Shown here in pieces: positions 25,768-34,290 of a DNA stretch of 64,000 nucleotides. The notes beneath the pieces were generated by a model. It saw nothing but the letters and a program-made list of their open reading frames with translations. It did no database searches and was not told where the DNA came from. Where the stretch lies: contig CALGAR010000063.1 of assembly GCA_937959285.1 (NCBI GenBank), positions 60,083 to 124,082 on the forward strand. The letters are read 5' to 3'. How positions within the stretch are numbered: the stretch's first letter is position 1; each line of letters opens with the position of its first letter. The position numbers and the translations under genes were made by a program. Source of the stretch: an uncultured Bryobacterales bacterium. GTDB lineage: Bacteria > Acidobacteriota > Terriglobia > Bryobacterales > Bryobacteraceae.

Positions 25768-26559
25768 ATGGCGAGATTGTTCCCGCTAGCCGCAGCCGCC
25801 GGGTTGGCGCTCGCGCTGCATCTGCCATCCTTTGCCGATGGGGAGGACCTCAGTCCGGCTGAAATTCAGCAGATCATTGAGAAGTTCGCAGCCAAAGAAG
25901 CCGAGTTTGCACGCGCCCGGGAAAACTACACCTATCGCCAGAGCGTCCGCTTCCTGGAACTCGATAACGGCGGGAACGTTGTTGGGAAATGGGAAGTGGT
26001 TTCGGACATTATCTTTGGAGGGGACGGGAAACGCACCGAACGCGTCGTCCGGGCTCCTGTGCCCACGCTCAGGAACATCATTCTCGAGCCCGAGGACGAG
26101 CAGGACCTGCGCAATGTGCAGCCGTTCGTCTTACAAACCAAGGACTTGCCCAAGTACGACATCCGTTATCTCGGCAAAGAGACGCTGGATGAGATTCCCT
26201 GCTATGTGTTTTCCGTAAAGCCCAAGAAGCTTGAGAAGGGAGAGCGGTACTTTCAGGGGCAGATTTGGGTGGACGACCGCGATTTGCAGATCGTAAAGAC
26301 GTACGGGCGGGGTGTTGGCATCAAGCGCAACAAGAACAGCCAGTACCCCAAGTTCGAGACCTACCGCGAGCAGATCGACGGCAAGTACTGGTTCCCGACG
26401 TATACGATTGCAAACGACACGCTGCACTTTGAGAATGGGTCGATTCCCATCAAGATGACGGTGAAATACGAGGACTACAAGCAGTTCAAAGCCGATACCG
26501 TCATCACCTTCACCGACCCCGCCATCGAGCAGCCGAAGCCCGAACCGAAGAAACCATAA
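25768..26559 (+). CDS. Secreted LolA-like/outer membrane lipoprotein-sorting-like protein
   Basis: A 263-residue protein with a signal peptide (LFPLAAAAGLALALHLPSFA) and a predicted beta-rich mature part. The pattern YTYRQSVRFLELD, QIWVDDRDLQIVKTYGR and WFPTYTIAND resembles the half-barrel LolA/LolB-like proteins (outer membrane lipoprotein-sorting family) that bind lipid or lipidated protein in the periplasm; similar proteins are common in Acidobacteria. It ends in a Pro/Lys-rich tail. It may be co-transcribed with the acyl-CoA dehydrogenase. A G/C-rich hairpin follows the stop codon. The fold call is by pattern only and function is unknown. Confidence 0.65.
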   Translation: MARLFPLAAAAGLALALHLPSFADGEDLSPAEIQQIIEKFAAKEAEFARARENYTYRQSVRFLELDNGGNVVGKWEVVSDIIFGGDGKRTERVVRAPVPTLRNIILEPEDEQDLRNVQPFVLQTKDLPKYDIRYLGKETLDEIPCYVFSVKPKKLEKGERYFQGQIWVDDRDLQIVKTYGRGVGIKRNKNSQYPKFETYREQIDGKYWFPTYTIANDTLHFENGSIPIKMTVKYEDYKQFKADTVITFTDPAIEQPKPEPKKP

Positions 26560-26565
26560 TCACTT

Positions 26566-26585
26566 AGGGCCGCGCTCGCGGCCCT
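26566..26585 (+). terminator. Hairpin after the LolA-like gene
   Basis: AGGGCCGC, loop GCTC, GCGGCCCT form an 8-bp perfect stem 6 bases after the stop codon. No T-run follows, so it may act as a weak or Rho-assisted terminator or as an mRNA 3' stabiliser. Confidence 0.5.
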
Positions 26586-26702
26586 GAACGCCTTCCAAAC
26601 CACCCCAAAAAATCCCCGTTCAGGTCTGAAATCCGGCATCCCGGACACAAAATCGTCTGCCCGATGTATGTGCCCATGCTTTAATGGAAACTTGCGATCT
26701 AT

Positions 26703-27743
26703 ATGGTAAGAGAGGGATTTCGATCGGGGCGGCGTTGGAAGGCTGTCACGCGCCGTCTGCGCGAACTGAAGATGATCGCCAAAGGGCTGGCTTCCACCGA
26801 CCACCCGATTCTGGCGCACATTATCCCGATCCGCCGTTGCAATCTGTCCTGCAAGTACTGCAACGAGTACGACGACTTTTCTAAGCCCGTTCCGGTCGAA
26901 ACCATGCTGGAGCGGGTCGACCTGCTGGGCAGGCTGGGAACCACAATTATTACGATCAGCGGCGGGGAACCCCTCCTGCATCCGAACCTCGACCAGATCA
27001 TCGCGCGCATTCGCCACAATGGCGCCATCGCCGGTCTGATTACCAACGGCTATCTGCTGACTGCCGACCGGATTAAGCAGCTCAACCGGGCCGGCCTGGA
27101 CCACATGCAGATCTCGATCGACAATGTGAAGCCGGACGAGGTATCGTACAAGAGCCTGAAGGTGCTGGATAAGAAGCTGCAGCTTCTGGCCGAGCACGCG
27201 GATTTTCACGTCAACATCAATTCCGTCGTCGGCGGGGGAACGCACTATCCGGAAGACGCCCTGACGATCAGCAAGCGGGCTCTCGAACTGGGCTTCACGT
27301 CGACGGTCGGTATCATTCACGACGGAAGCGGCCAGTTGAAGCCTCTGGGCGAGAGGGAGCGGAACGTTTTCCTGGCGATCAAGAAGCTGGAAAAGTCCAG
27401 CTATTCGCAGATTAACTACTTCCAGGACAACATCGCCAACGGGCTGCCGAACGACTGGCGCTGCCGCGCGGGCGCCCGCTATCTGTACGTCTGCGAAGAC
27501 GGTTTGGTCCACTACTGTTCCCAGCAGCGCGGATACCCTGGCAAGCCTTTGGCCGAGTATACGGTAGAGGATATTCGCCGGGAGTACGTGACCGCGAAGG
27601 GCTGCGCGCCGCACTGCACGGTTTCCTGCGTGCATCAGGTGGCGACGATCGACATGTGGAGGGGACCGCAGACGCTTACGGCGCCGACTTCAGCGCCCGG
27701 CTCGTCGAATCTCGTCCAGATCGAATCCGCGTCGCTTAAGTAG
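26703..27743 (+). CDS. Radical SAM protein
   Basis: A 346-residue protein with the [4Fe-4S]-binding CNLSCKYC (CxxxCxxC) at about residues 46-53, GGEPLLHP for SAM binding and a C-terminal cysteine group (WRCRAGARYLYVCEDG, YCSQQRG, CAPHCTVSC) that suggests a SPASM/twitch-like auxiliary cluster. Such enzymes perform radical chemistry on peptides, lipids or small molecules. The start at ATG 26703 has no clear Shine-Dalgarno; an internal Met about 23 residues later also precedes the conserved core. No obvious substrate peptide gene is adjacent; the downstream 69-residue protein is on the opposite strand and overlaps the 3' end by 8 bases. Confidence 0.88.
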   Translation: MVREGFRSGRRWKAVTRRLRELKMIAKGLASTDHPILAHIIPIRRCNLSCKYCNEYDDFSKPVPVETMLERVDLLGRLGTTIITISGGEPLLHPNLDQIIARIRHNGAIAGLITNGYLLTADRIKQLNRAGLDHMQISIDNVKPDEVSYKSLKVLDKKLQLLAEHADFHVNINSVVGGGTHYPEDALTISKRALELGFTSTVGIIHDGSGQLKPLGERERNVFLAIKKLEKSSYSQINYFQDNIANGLPNDWRCRAGARYLYVCEDGLVHYCSQQRGYPGKPLAEYTVEDIRREYVTAKGCAPHCTVSCVHQVATIDMWRGPQTLTAPTSAPGSSNLVQIESASLK

Positions 27744-27945
27744 TTCCTGAACGGTCCATCCGGTCTGCCCAGCGCAGAAATCGAAGCAGGTCCGCGCGGT
27801 GACGCCAGGCAAAACGCCAGAACTCGGTGAAGCCGATGCGGTCTGCCTTGGTTCCCCAGTAGGTTTCAATCCTCCACCGCAAATACGGACTCCGCCATGG
27901 GGCGAGGCGGTAGCCCCGGGTGAGCCGCCACAGGATTCGAAGCAT
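27736..27945 (-). CDS. Small basic, Trp/Arg-rich protein of unknown function (69 aa)
   Basis: A 69-residue protein rich in Arg and Trp (SPYLRWRIETYWGTK, FWRFAWRHR). Its ATG directly abuts the stop of the VWA gene (TAAATG), so it is probably translated by coupled re-initiation as the third gene of the unit. It overlaps the 3' end of the convergent radical SAM gene by 8 bases. The regular amphipathic pattern and coupling argue for a real gene. I do not recognise a domain. Confidence 0.6.
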   Translation of the reverse strand: MLRILWRLTRGYRLAPWRSPYLRWRIETYWGTKADRIGFTEFWRFAWRHRADLLRFLRWADRMDRSGTT

Positions 27946-28896
27946 TTAGTCGCTGGCGCCGGGCTGCGAGAGTGCGGTCACGTTCCGGGAACCGTCGGGC
28001 GTCGCATAGTAGCCGGAGCGGGTACGGACGCTCAGCTTCTTGCTGTTCGTGGTCACGCGAATCTGGCGGAAGCTCCCGTCGAGCGCCTGATTCGTGGGCG
28101 AGTAGGTGATCGTGTATTGATTCCTGATGTCGTGCGCCACCTGCACGGCCAGCTGTTCAACTTCGGACAGCTCCTTCGGGAAGTAGGCAACCCCGCCGGT
28201 TGCGTCGCTGAGCGCTTCCAAAGCTCTCTTCGCCTTCTTTGCCTCCCGCCGCTCTTCCTCGGCCAGCAGCCCGATGGCATACATCGTGATATCGCTGTTG
28301 TGCGCTTTTTGTACGATCTTTTCGAGGCTCACGGCGCTGCTGTTGTCGTTGCCGTCGGTGACAAGGAAGATCACCTTCTTGTCACGCTTGGCCTTGGCCT
28401 TCATGTGATCGATTACGATGTCGATCGTATCGCGCATCGCCGTCCCGCCGCGGGAATCGATCCGGGCGATCCCTTCTTCCATCTTCTTGATGTCGCTTGT
28501 GAAGGGCACGTCTTCGTAGGCCTCGTCGTTAAAATTCACAACCAGAACTTCATCCTGCGGATTCGACGCCCGGACCAGGGCAAGGGCTGCCGCCTCAACT
28601 TTCCGGCGCTTGTCGCGCATGCTGCCGCTGTTGTCGATGACCAGAGCCATGGAAACCGGCACGTCCTCGCGCCGGAACGTTTTCACCTGTTGCTCGACAG
28701 AGTTCTCAAAAACTTTGAAATCTTCCTTCTTGAGGTCGGTGACAAAATTCCCCTTCTTGTCCACGACGGTGGCATGGAGCACCACAAGGCGGGTGTCGGC
28801 GCGGAAGGTCGCGGTGTCGCCCTGCCCTCGGGCGGCACCGGGGATGGCGAGTGCCGCGCAAATGAGCGCAGCCACAAACTTACTGTAATGGTGCAT
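27946..28896 (-). CDS. VWFA-related acidobacterial protein, second copy
   Basis: A 316-residue secreted protein. ATG 28896 begins MHHYSKFVAALICAALAIPGAARG, a signal peptide; the longer frame from 28980 is not needed. The mature part has RLVVLHATVVDKKGNFVTDL, an immunoglobulin-like lead-in, then a von Willebrand A domain with the MIDAS motif DNSGSM at about residue 97, a conserved GGTAMRD and LVTDGNDNSS. This matches the VWFA-related acidobacterial domain family (TIGR03436-like). The end, QYTITYSPTNQALDG and SGYYA, is family-typical. Role unknown; probably a metal-dependent adhesion or scaffold protein outside the inner membrane. Its start overlaps the preceding VWA gene by 17 bases. Confidence 0.88.
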   Translation of the reverse strand: MHHYSKFVAALICAALAIPGAARGQGDTATFRADTRLVVLHATVVDKKGNFVTDLKKEDFKVFENSVEQQVKTFRREDVPVSMALVIDNSGSMRDKRRKVEAAALALVRASNPQDEVLVVNFNDEAYEDVPFTSDIKKMEEGIARIDSRGGTAMRDTIDIVIDHMKAKAKRDKKVIFLVTDGNDNSSAVSLEKIVQKAHNSDITMYAIGLLAEEERREAKKAKRALEALSDATGGVAYFPKELSEVEQLAVQVAHDIRNQYTITYSPTNQALDGSFRQIRVTTNSKKLSVRTRSGYYATPDGSRNVTALSQPGASD

Positions 28897-29935
28897 AGTA
28901 ACCCTGGCGATACGTTGGTTTGAGCGGTGGCAAGCCGCGCGGTTGCACCAACTTAACCTGGATGCGACGGTATTTGCCATCGCGCTCCTGATTTGTTGGA
29001 CTGTAGCCGATCACGTATTGGTTGCGCAGTTCTATGCCGATCTTTGCAGCTACGTCAGGAAGCTCATTGATGTTATCTACCGGGAAGTGCCGGCCTCCGG
29101 TCTGCTCGGCCAGTTCGCTCAACAGCCCCGGACCGGCCAGCTCCTCTGCCGTGCGCCCGCGCGCCGACAGCGGTTCGAAGATGCCGATCGCATATACCTG
29201 CACGTCCGCTTCACGGACCAGATTGCGGATTTCGCTTTCGGTATAACGGCTCGAGTTGTCGCCGCCGTCGGACAGGATGAGGATGGCCTTCCGCGGATTC
29301 TTGGCCTTCTTCATCTCGTGCATAGCCAGGTAGACACCGTCCAGCAGGGCGGTGCGGCCCTTGGCCTGGGTAAAGGTAAGCCGGTTCTGAATCTCTTCGG
29401 TGTTCGTTGTAAACGGAATCACCAACTCAGGTCTGTCGTTGAACTGGATGAGGAAAAACTCGTCTTCGGGATTTGCAGTCTTAAAGAACTGAGCAGCCGC
29501 CTGCCGGGATTTCGTCAGCTTGCTCCCCATGCTCCCGCTGGCGTCGAACACCAGCCCCACGGAGATCGGGGCATCCACGCTGCCGAACATGGTGATTTTT
29601 TGTTCCACCTTGTCTTCGAAGATGCGGAAGTGCTCCTTCTCCATCCCCGTGACGAATTGATTGAGCGGTGTAGTGACAGAGACGTTCACCAGAACGAGAT
29701 TCGTATCAACCCGAAGGTGCGCGGAACGGCTTTCGTTGTCCTTGTCTTTGGCGGATGGAGGTTTTGCGCGAGGCGTGATGGAAACCCGGGGCTCGGGTCC
29801 GGTTGACGTTGTTTCCTTAACGTTTTCGGACGAGCTGCCGGGATTCGTCCGCTCACCTGCCCACACAATGACAGCACCGGCAAGCACAAGACTGCAGAGG
29901 GCCCTCGAAACCTTCCCACAGAAGCTCGAACGCAT
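28880..29935 (-). CDS. VWFA-related acidobacterial protein, first copy
   Basis: A 351-residue paralogue of the next gene. ATG 29935 is chosen because AGGGGAAGG lies just upstream and a hydrophobic segment (ALCSLVLAGAVIVWA) follows. After a disordered Thr/Pro/Lys-rich stretch come LRVDTNLVLVNVSVT, a MIDAS motif DASGSM, GRTALLDG and ILSDGGDNSSRYT, ending VIGYSPTNQERDGKYR and YRQGYYAP. The two copies share the whole domain plan and the C-terminal YSPTN block, so they arose by duplication. It is the first gene of a coupled three-gene unit reading towards 27736. The divergent kdsB promoter lies just upstream. Confidence 0.88.
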   Translation of the reverse strand: MRSSFCGKVSRALCSLVLAGAVIVWAGERTNPGSSSENVKETTSTGPEPRVSITPRAKPPSAKDKDNESRSAHLRVDTNLVLVNVSVTTPLNQFVTGMEKEHFRIFEDKVEQKITMFGSVDAPISVGLVFDASGSMGSKLTKSRQAAAQFFKTANPEDEFFLIQFNDRPELVIPFTTNTEEIQNRLTFTQAKGRTALLDGVYLAMHEMKKAKNPRKAILILSDGGDNSSRYTESEIRNLVREADVQVYAIGIFEPLSARGRTAEELAGPGLLSELAEQTGGRHFPVDNINELPDVAAKIGIELRNQYVIGYSPTNQERDGKYRRIQVKLVQPRGLPPLKPTYRQGYYAPLQ

Positions 29936-29989
29936 GGCGCCTTCCCCTCTGGTCGCAACCATTCTTGAGTATATCATGCGACCTTTTTA

Positions 29990-29998
29990 TGGTATGAT
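29990..29998 (+). promoter_or_regulatory. Extended -10 promoter element of kdsB
   Basis: TGGTATGAT is an extended -10 (TGn followed by TATGAT, 5 of 6 to consensus). It ends only 5 bases before the kdsB GTG at 30004, so transcription should begin at or beside the start codon, giving a leaderless message. No matching -35 hexamer is seen at 16-18 bases, as is common for extended -10 promoters. Confidence 0.5.
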
Positions 29999-30003
29999 CG
30001 AAC

Positions 30004-30774
30004 GTGCCGACGACAATTCTGGGCGTGATCCCCGCCCGGTTTGCCTCCTCACGCTTCCCTGGAAAAGCACTCACTCCCATCGCCGGGAAGTCCATGTTGC
30101 AGCATGTGTTTGAGCGGGCGAGCCAGGCCAGGTACCTGTCGCGCGTCCTCATTGCCACCGACGATGAAAGAATCTTCGAGCATGCCCGTCAGTTCCAGGC
30201 GCCGGTGCGCATGACTCGCCCGGATCACCGGTCCGGAACGGATCGCGTTGCGGAGGTTGCTTCAGCCGAGAGCGCCCAGATCATCGTTAACATTCAGGGG
30301 GACGAACCCCTTATCGATCCAGCGGCTATCGATGCTGCCGCTCTCGCATTATTGGACGACGAGGAAGCTCCGATGGGGACACTGAAAAAGCGCATCGAGC
30401 ATTCCGACGAAGTCACCAATCCGAATGTGGTGAAAGTAGTTACGGACCACAACGACAACGCCATCTATTTCTCACGGTCTCCGATCCCTCACATTCGCGG
30501 GGGGGACGAGCCGCATCAGTCCGTTCCCTACTTCAAGCACATCGGCCTGTACGTCTACCGCCGGGATTTTCTCCTGAAGTACCCGGATCTTCGTGTCGGC
30601 CCGCTGGAGAGGGCTGAGAAACTCGAACAGTTGCGTGCTATCGAAAACGGATACAGAATTCGCGTGGTGGAAACCCAGTACGAATCCCTCGGGGTCGATA
30701 CTCCAGAGGATCTCATGCGGGTGTCGCAGTTGTTTGAAATGAATTTAACCACTTCCGACTCACGACATGGCTAA
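30004..30774 (+). CDS. kdsB: 3-deoxy-manno-octulosonate cytidylyltransferase (CMP-Kdo synthetase)
   Basis: A 256-residue enzyme that makes CMP-Kdo from CTP and Kdo for lipopolysaccharide. It starts MPTTILGVIPARFASSRFPG, the nucleotide-binding N-terminus, then LIATDDERI, NIQGDEPLIDP (metal-binding Asp), SRSPIPHIR and KHIGLYVYRR, ending with ESLGVDTPEDL. Start is GTG 30004 with no Shine-Dalgarno but an extended -10 box 5 bases upstream. The stop overlaps pyrG by 8 bases. With pyrG and kdsA it forms an operon in which CTP and Kdo-8-phosphate supply converge on this enzyme; the KdsC phosphatase is not in the window. Confidence 0.97.
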   Translation: MPTTILGVIPARFASSRFPGKALTPIAGKSMLQHVFERASQARYLSRVLIATDDERIFEHARQFQAPVRMTRPDHRSGTDRVAEVASAESAQIIVNIQGDEPLIDPAAIDAAALALLDDEEAPMGTLKKRIEHSDEVTNPNVVKVVTDHNDNAIYFSRSPIPHIRGGDEPHQSVPYFKHIGLYVYRRDFLLKYPDLRVGPLERAEKLEQLRAIENGYRIRVVETQYESLGVDTPEDLMRVSQLFEMNLTTSDSRHG

Positions 30775-32422
30775 GTATATCTTCGTAACCGGCGGCGTAG
30801 TATCCTCACTCGGAAAAGGAATCGCCGCCGCTTCCATCGGCTGTCTTTTGGAAAGCCGCGGGCTCCGCGTCACCCTGCAGAAGTTCGATCCTTATCTCAA
30901 TGTTGATCCCGGAACCATGAGTCCGTTTCAGCATGGGGAGGTCTTCGTGACCGATGACGGTGCGGAGACGGATCTCGACCTCGGGCACTACGAGCGTTTC
31001 ACACACGCGAAGCTCACACAGGCTAACAACCTGACGTCTGGAAGAATTTACGAGCAGATCATTACACGCGAGCGCCGCGGGGACTACCTTGGCAAGACGG
31101 TACAGGTCATCCCGCATGTCACCAATGAGATCAAGTCGGCCATTCGCAAGATCTCTGTCGACGTCGACGTTGTGATTGTCGAGATCGGGGGAACGGTCGG
31201 CGACATCGAGTCACTGCCTTTTCTCGAAGCGATCCGCCAGGTCCGTCACGAAGTCGGGCGCGACAACGCATTCTTCGTTCACGTCACGCTGGTTCCCTGG
31301 ATCGCGGCGGCTCAGGAGTTGAAGACCAAGCCGACCCAGCACAGCGTCAAGGAGCTGCGCGCCATCGGCATTCAGCCCGACATGCTTCTCTGCCGGTCCG
31401 AGAAGCCGATGATGGACGAGCTGAAGGAGAAGATTGCCCTGTTCTGCGACGTCGACCCGGAGGCGGTGATCAGCGTGCGGGATGTCGACAGCGTGTACGA
31501 AGTGCCGATTGAGTTCGCAAATCAGGGGGTGGATGACATCATCCTGCGTACGCTGAAGCTGTCGGCGCGCGAACGGGACCTCGAAAAATGGACGGATATG
31601 CTGCACCGGATGAAGAATCCGTCCGACGAAGTGGACATCGGACTTGTAGGCAAGTACGTCGAGTATGAGGACTCCTACAAGAGCTTGAAAGAGGCGTTGC
31701 TGCACGGCGGCCTCGCGCACGGGTTGAAGGTAAACATCCGGTGGATCGAGTCCGAGGAGATGCAATGGCCGGACTGCGCGAGAACGCTCGAGTCGTTCGA
31801 TGGAATCCTCGTGCCAGGCGGTTTCGGAAAGCGCGGCGTCGAAGGCATGATCCATGCGATTCGCTATGCTCGGGAGCAGAAGGTTCCGTACTTCGGAATC
31901 TGTCTGGGAATGCAGACCATGGTGATCGAATTCGCGCGCAACGCCTGCGGGCTGAAGGATGCAGACTCCACCGAATTTGATCCTGCCACGCCGGACCGGG
32001 TGATTTTCAAGCTCCGCGAGCTGAAGGGGGTCGATGAGCTCGGCGGAACGATGCGGTTGGGGGCTTATCCGTGCGTGCTGGCAGAGGGCAGCCGGGCGCA
32101 AGCTGCCTATGGCATGTCCCTCATCAGTGAGCGTCATCGCCACCGCTATGAGTTCAACCGGCAGTACGAGCAGATCCTTCGGGAGCATGGGCTGCGTGTC
32201 ACCGGCCAGACTCCGGATGGGGTTTACGTCGAGATCTGCGAGCTGGAGGATCATCCCTGGTATCTCGGCTGCCAGTTCCACCCCGAGTTCAAGAGCAAGC
32301 CACTGGAGCCGCACCCACTGTTCCGGGCATTCCTGGCGGCCGCTTACGAATACCGGCAGAAGCGTCTCGCCCGCGAGACCACGCCGCTGTTCGGATCGAC
32401 CGAATTCTCGCATGCGGATTGA
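30767..32422 (+). CDS. pyrG: CTP synthase
   Basis: A 551-residue enzyme that aminates UTP to CTP with glutamine and ATP. The N-terminal synthetase domain starts KYIFVTGGVVSSLGKG and has PYLNVDPGTMSPFQHGEVFV; the C-terminal class I amidotransferase has PGGFGKRG, the nucleophile Cys in FGICLGMQ and the His-Glu pair in QFHPEF. Length is normal. Start overlaps kdsB by 8 bases and its end overlaps kdsA by 11 bases, so the three are translated as one unit. Placing pyrG between the Kdo genes directly couples CTP supply to CMP-Kdo synthesis, an arrangement known from several Gram-negative groups. Confidence 0.98.
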   Translation: MAKYIFVTGGVVSSLGKGIAAASIGCLLESRGLRVTLQKFDPYLNVDPGTMSPFQHGEVFVTDDGAETDLDLGHYERFTHAKLTQANNLTSGRIYEQIITRERRGDYLGKTVQVIPHVTNEIKSAIRKISVDVDVVIVEIGGTVGDIESLPFLEAIRQVRHEVGRDNAFFVHVTLVPWIAAAQELKTKPTQHSVKELRAIGIQPDMLLCRSEKPMMDELKEKIALFCDVDPEAVISVRDVDSVYEVPIEFANQGVDDIILRTLKLSARERDLEKWTDMLHRMKNPSDEVDIGLVGKYVEYEDSYKSLKEALLHGGLAHGLKVNIRWIESEEMQWPDCARTLESFDGILVPGGFGKRGVEGMIHAIRYAREQKVPYFGICLGMQTMVIEFARNACGLKDADSTEFDPATPDRVIFKLRELKGVDELGGTMRLGAYPCVLAEGSRAQAAYGMSLISERHRHRYEFNRQYEQILREHGLRVTGQTPDGVYVEICELEDHPWYLGCQFHPEFKSKPLEPHPLFRAFLAAAYEYRQKRLARETTPLFGSTEFSHAD

Positions 32423-33221
32423 AGTTGCTCCGGGCATCGCCTTTGGCGGGGGCGCTCCGCTCGCCTTGGTCGCCGGACCCTGCGTCATTGAAAGTGAAGA
32501 ACATGCTCGCTTCCTGGCTGCGGAGATTCGCCGCGTGGCCGGGCCCTTCGTATTCAAGGCCTCGTTCGACAAGGCCAACCGGAGCAGCGTTTCTTCCTAC
32601 CGCGGGCCGGGCCTGAAGGAAGGCGTCCGAATTCTGCAAGGCATCAAACGCGACTTCGGAGTGCCCATCCTCACCGATATTCACGAGCCGTGGCAGGCTT
32701 GTCCGGCTGCGGAAGCCGCCGACGTTCTCCAGATTCCCGCATTTCTGTGCCGGCAGACGGATCTGCTGATCGAGGCTGGCAAGACGGGCCGCGTCGTCAA
32801 TATCAAGAAGGGTCAGTTCGTTGCGCCGCACGACATTCACCTGGCGGCGGAGAAGGTGGCTTCCACCGGCAACGATAAGATTCTTCTGACCGAGCGGGGA
32901 TCGGTCTTCGGCTACAACAATCTTGTGGTGGACATGCGAGGGCTCGTCCTGATGCGCAAGTCGGGGTGGCCCGTCGTGTTCGACGCTACGCACAGCGTCC
33001 AGTTGCCGGGAGGCGCCGGAACCAGCTCGGGCGGCCAGCCTGAATTTATCGAGCCGCTGGCGAGAGCGGCGGTCGGTGTAGGAATCGACGGCCTGTTTGT
33101 CGAAGTGCACGAGGCGCCCGAGCGGGCAATGTCGGATGGAGCGAATGCTTTGCCTCTGGACCGCCTCGGCGGGATGCTTCACCGCTTGCGGCAGATCGAT
33201 GCCCTCGTGAAAGCTTTTTGA
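32412..33221 (+). CDS. kdsA: 3-deoxy-8-phosphooctulonate synthase (Kdo-8-phosphate synthase)
   Basis: A 269-residue TIM-barrel aldolase that condenses phosphoenolpyruvate with arabinose-5-phosphate. The ATG at 32412 lies inside the end of pyrG; the longer upstream frame is only read-through of pyrG. Motifs are LVAGPCVIES, FKASFDKANRSS, TDIHEPWQA, NIKKGQFVAP, LTERGSVFGYNNLVVDMR and FDATHSVQLPGG. Cys24 in AGPCVIES is the residue that binds metal in class II (metal-dependent) enzymes; metal-independent ones such as the E. coli enzyme have Asn there, so this one is predicted to need a divalent metal. Confidence 0.97.
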   Translation: MRIEVAPGIAFGGGAPLALVAGPCVIESEEHARFLAAEIRRVAGPFVFKASFDKANRSSVSSYRGPGLKEGVRILQGIKRDFGVPILTDIHEPWQACPAAEAADVLQIPAFLCRQTDLLIEAGKTGRVVNIKKGQFVAPHDIHLAAEKVASTGNDKILLTERGSVFGYNNLVVDMRGLVLMRKSGWPVVFDATHSVQLPGGAGTSSGGQPEFIEPLARAAVGVGIDGLFVEVHEAPERAMSDGANALPLDRLGGMLHRLRQIDALVKAF

Positions 33222-33265
33222 ACGCTCGCCGGCAGACCGGCGTCATAATGGGATGGAGTACACGT

Positions 33266-33742
33266 ATGTCTAAACGGAATGTTCGCAACCGCCGCCGCGC
33301 CGGCTTCTCGCTGATCGAACTCCTGATCGTGATCGCAATTATCCTGGTCATTGCCACGATCGCAGCGCCAAAGCTGGATAAGATGCGCATGCACTCGCAG
33401 GAGACGGCTGCGATCAGCCAGATTCAGACGATCCACAAGGCACAGGCGCAGTACTTCTCCCAGTTTGGAAGGTATGCCGCTTCGCTTGCTGAATTGGGAC
33501 CCCCGGCGAACGGGCAGCCTGGTCCAGCCGCTGCCGACCTGATCCCGGGCGACCTCGCTGCGGGAACGAAAACCGGTTACAACTTTGTGGTTCAGCCTCT
33601 ACCGACCGGATATGCCGTCCAAGCGACTCCAGTCGCCTACAACAGCACGGGGAGGAGATCGTTCTACTCCGATCAGACGCTCGTCATTCGCGAGAACTGG
33701 GGACAGGAACCGGCCGACGCGAACAGCAAGGAAATCAAGTAG
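33266..33742 (+). CDS. Type IV pilin / pseudopilin-like protein
   Basis: A 158-residue protein. ATG 33266 is preferred because ATGGAG lies 7 bases upstream; earlier TTG 33218 and ATG 33248 remain possible. It starts with a short basic leader ending RRRAG, then FSLIELLIVIAIILVIATIA, the class III prepilin signal cleaved between Gly and Phe by PilD with the Glu5 needed for assembly. The soluble part has a GspG-like start (IQTIHKAQAQYFSQFGRYA) and GYNFVVQPLPTGYAVQATP, as in acidobacterial minor pilins. It may belong to a pilus or type II secretion filament, but no other pilus genes are nearby. Located just after kdsA. Confidence 0.85.
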   Translation: MSKRNVRNRRRAGFSLIELLIVIAIILVIATIAAPKLDKMRMHSQETAAISQIQTIHKAQAQYFSQFGRYAASLAELGPPANGQPGPAAADLIPGDLAAGTKTGYNFVVQPLPTGYAVQATPVAYNSTGRRSFYSDQTLVIRENWGQEPADANSKEIK

Positions 33743-33768
33743 TAGGGAAATCAGGCGGCAGCCTGAAT

Positions 33769-34176
33769 CTAGAACTTCTTCTTGAATGTCGACGGCCGCC
33801 CGGGCACGACGCATCCGGCAAAGGCTAGGAGCGCGCCGATCGTTAGCCACACGGCGCGTTTCGCGGATTCAGGGCCGCCAAAGGTATAGTTCGAAAGGAA
33901 AAACCCTTTCACCATCACGATAAGCGCCGCCAGGGCCCAGACCACGAAAAGGGCCCGGAGTCTGCCCATCACCGCCAAAGCCACGGAAGCCAGTCCTGCC
34001 AGACTCAAACCCAGCAGCCAGTACGTTAATTGCTCGCCGGACCATGGGAGCATGCCCATCTTCAGGTTGTGGTGACCGGACAGAAGTGCCACTAAAGCGA
34101 TTCCGAATAAGAACAGGGCGAGGATCGAATGATAAAGATAGCTGTAGGCCCGCAGGGCCGCTCCAAAGAATCTCAC
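33769..34176 (-). CDS. Small integral membrane protein, function unknown
   Basis: A 135-residue protein. GTG 34176 is preferred because GGGAGGAG lies 5 bases before it; a TTG at 34200 would add eight residues. Four hydrophobic segments are visible (ILALFLFGIALVALL, LTYWLLGLSLAGLASVALAV, ALFVVWALAALIVMV, AVWLTIGALLAFAGCVV) with a basic C-terminal tail STFKKKF. I do not recognise a family. A 6-bp inverted repeat TCAGGC/GCCTGA lies at 33751-33766 between its stop and that of the pilin-like gene. Confidence 0.65.
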   Translation of the reverse strand: MRFFGAALRAYSYLYHSILALFLFGIALVALLSGHHNLKMGMLPWSGEQLTYWLLGLSLAGLASVALAVMGRLRALFVVWALAALIVMVKGFFLSNYTFGGPESAKRAVWLTIGALLAFAGCVVPGRPSTFKKKF

Positions 34177-34290
34177 TGGGACTCCTCCCACGCCATTCAA
34201 AAGTAAGTTGCCATTGTATCAACACGAAACGTGTGAAGGGCTAGCGCGAGCGGGGAAGAGTCATTTGGACTCAGCCGGGTGCCACAAAGA

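Noticed and set aside
26475..27635. 386-codon open frame opposite the radical SAM gene
   Set aside because: Antisense to a CxxxCxxC radical SAM protein; no motif.
31211..32578. 455-codon open frame on the minus strand across pyrG and kdsA
   Set aside because: Antisense to two clear enzymes; no recognisable domain, typical of G+C-rich shadow frames.
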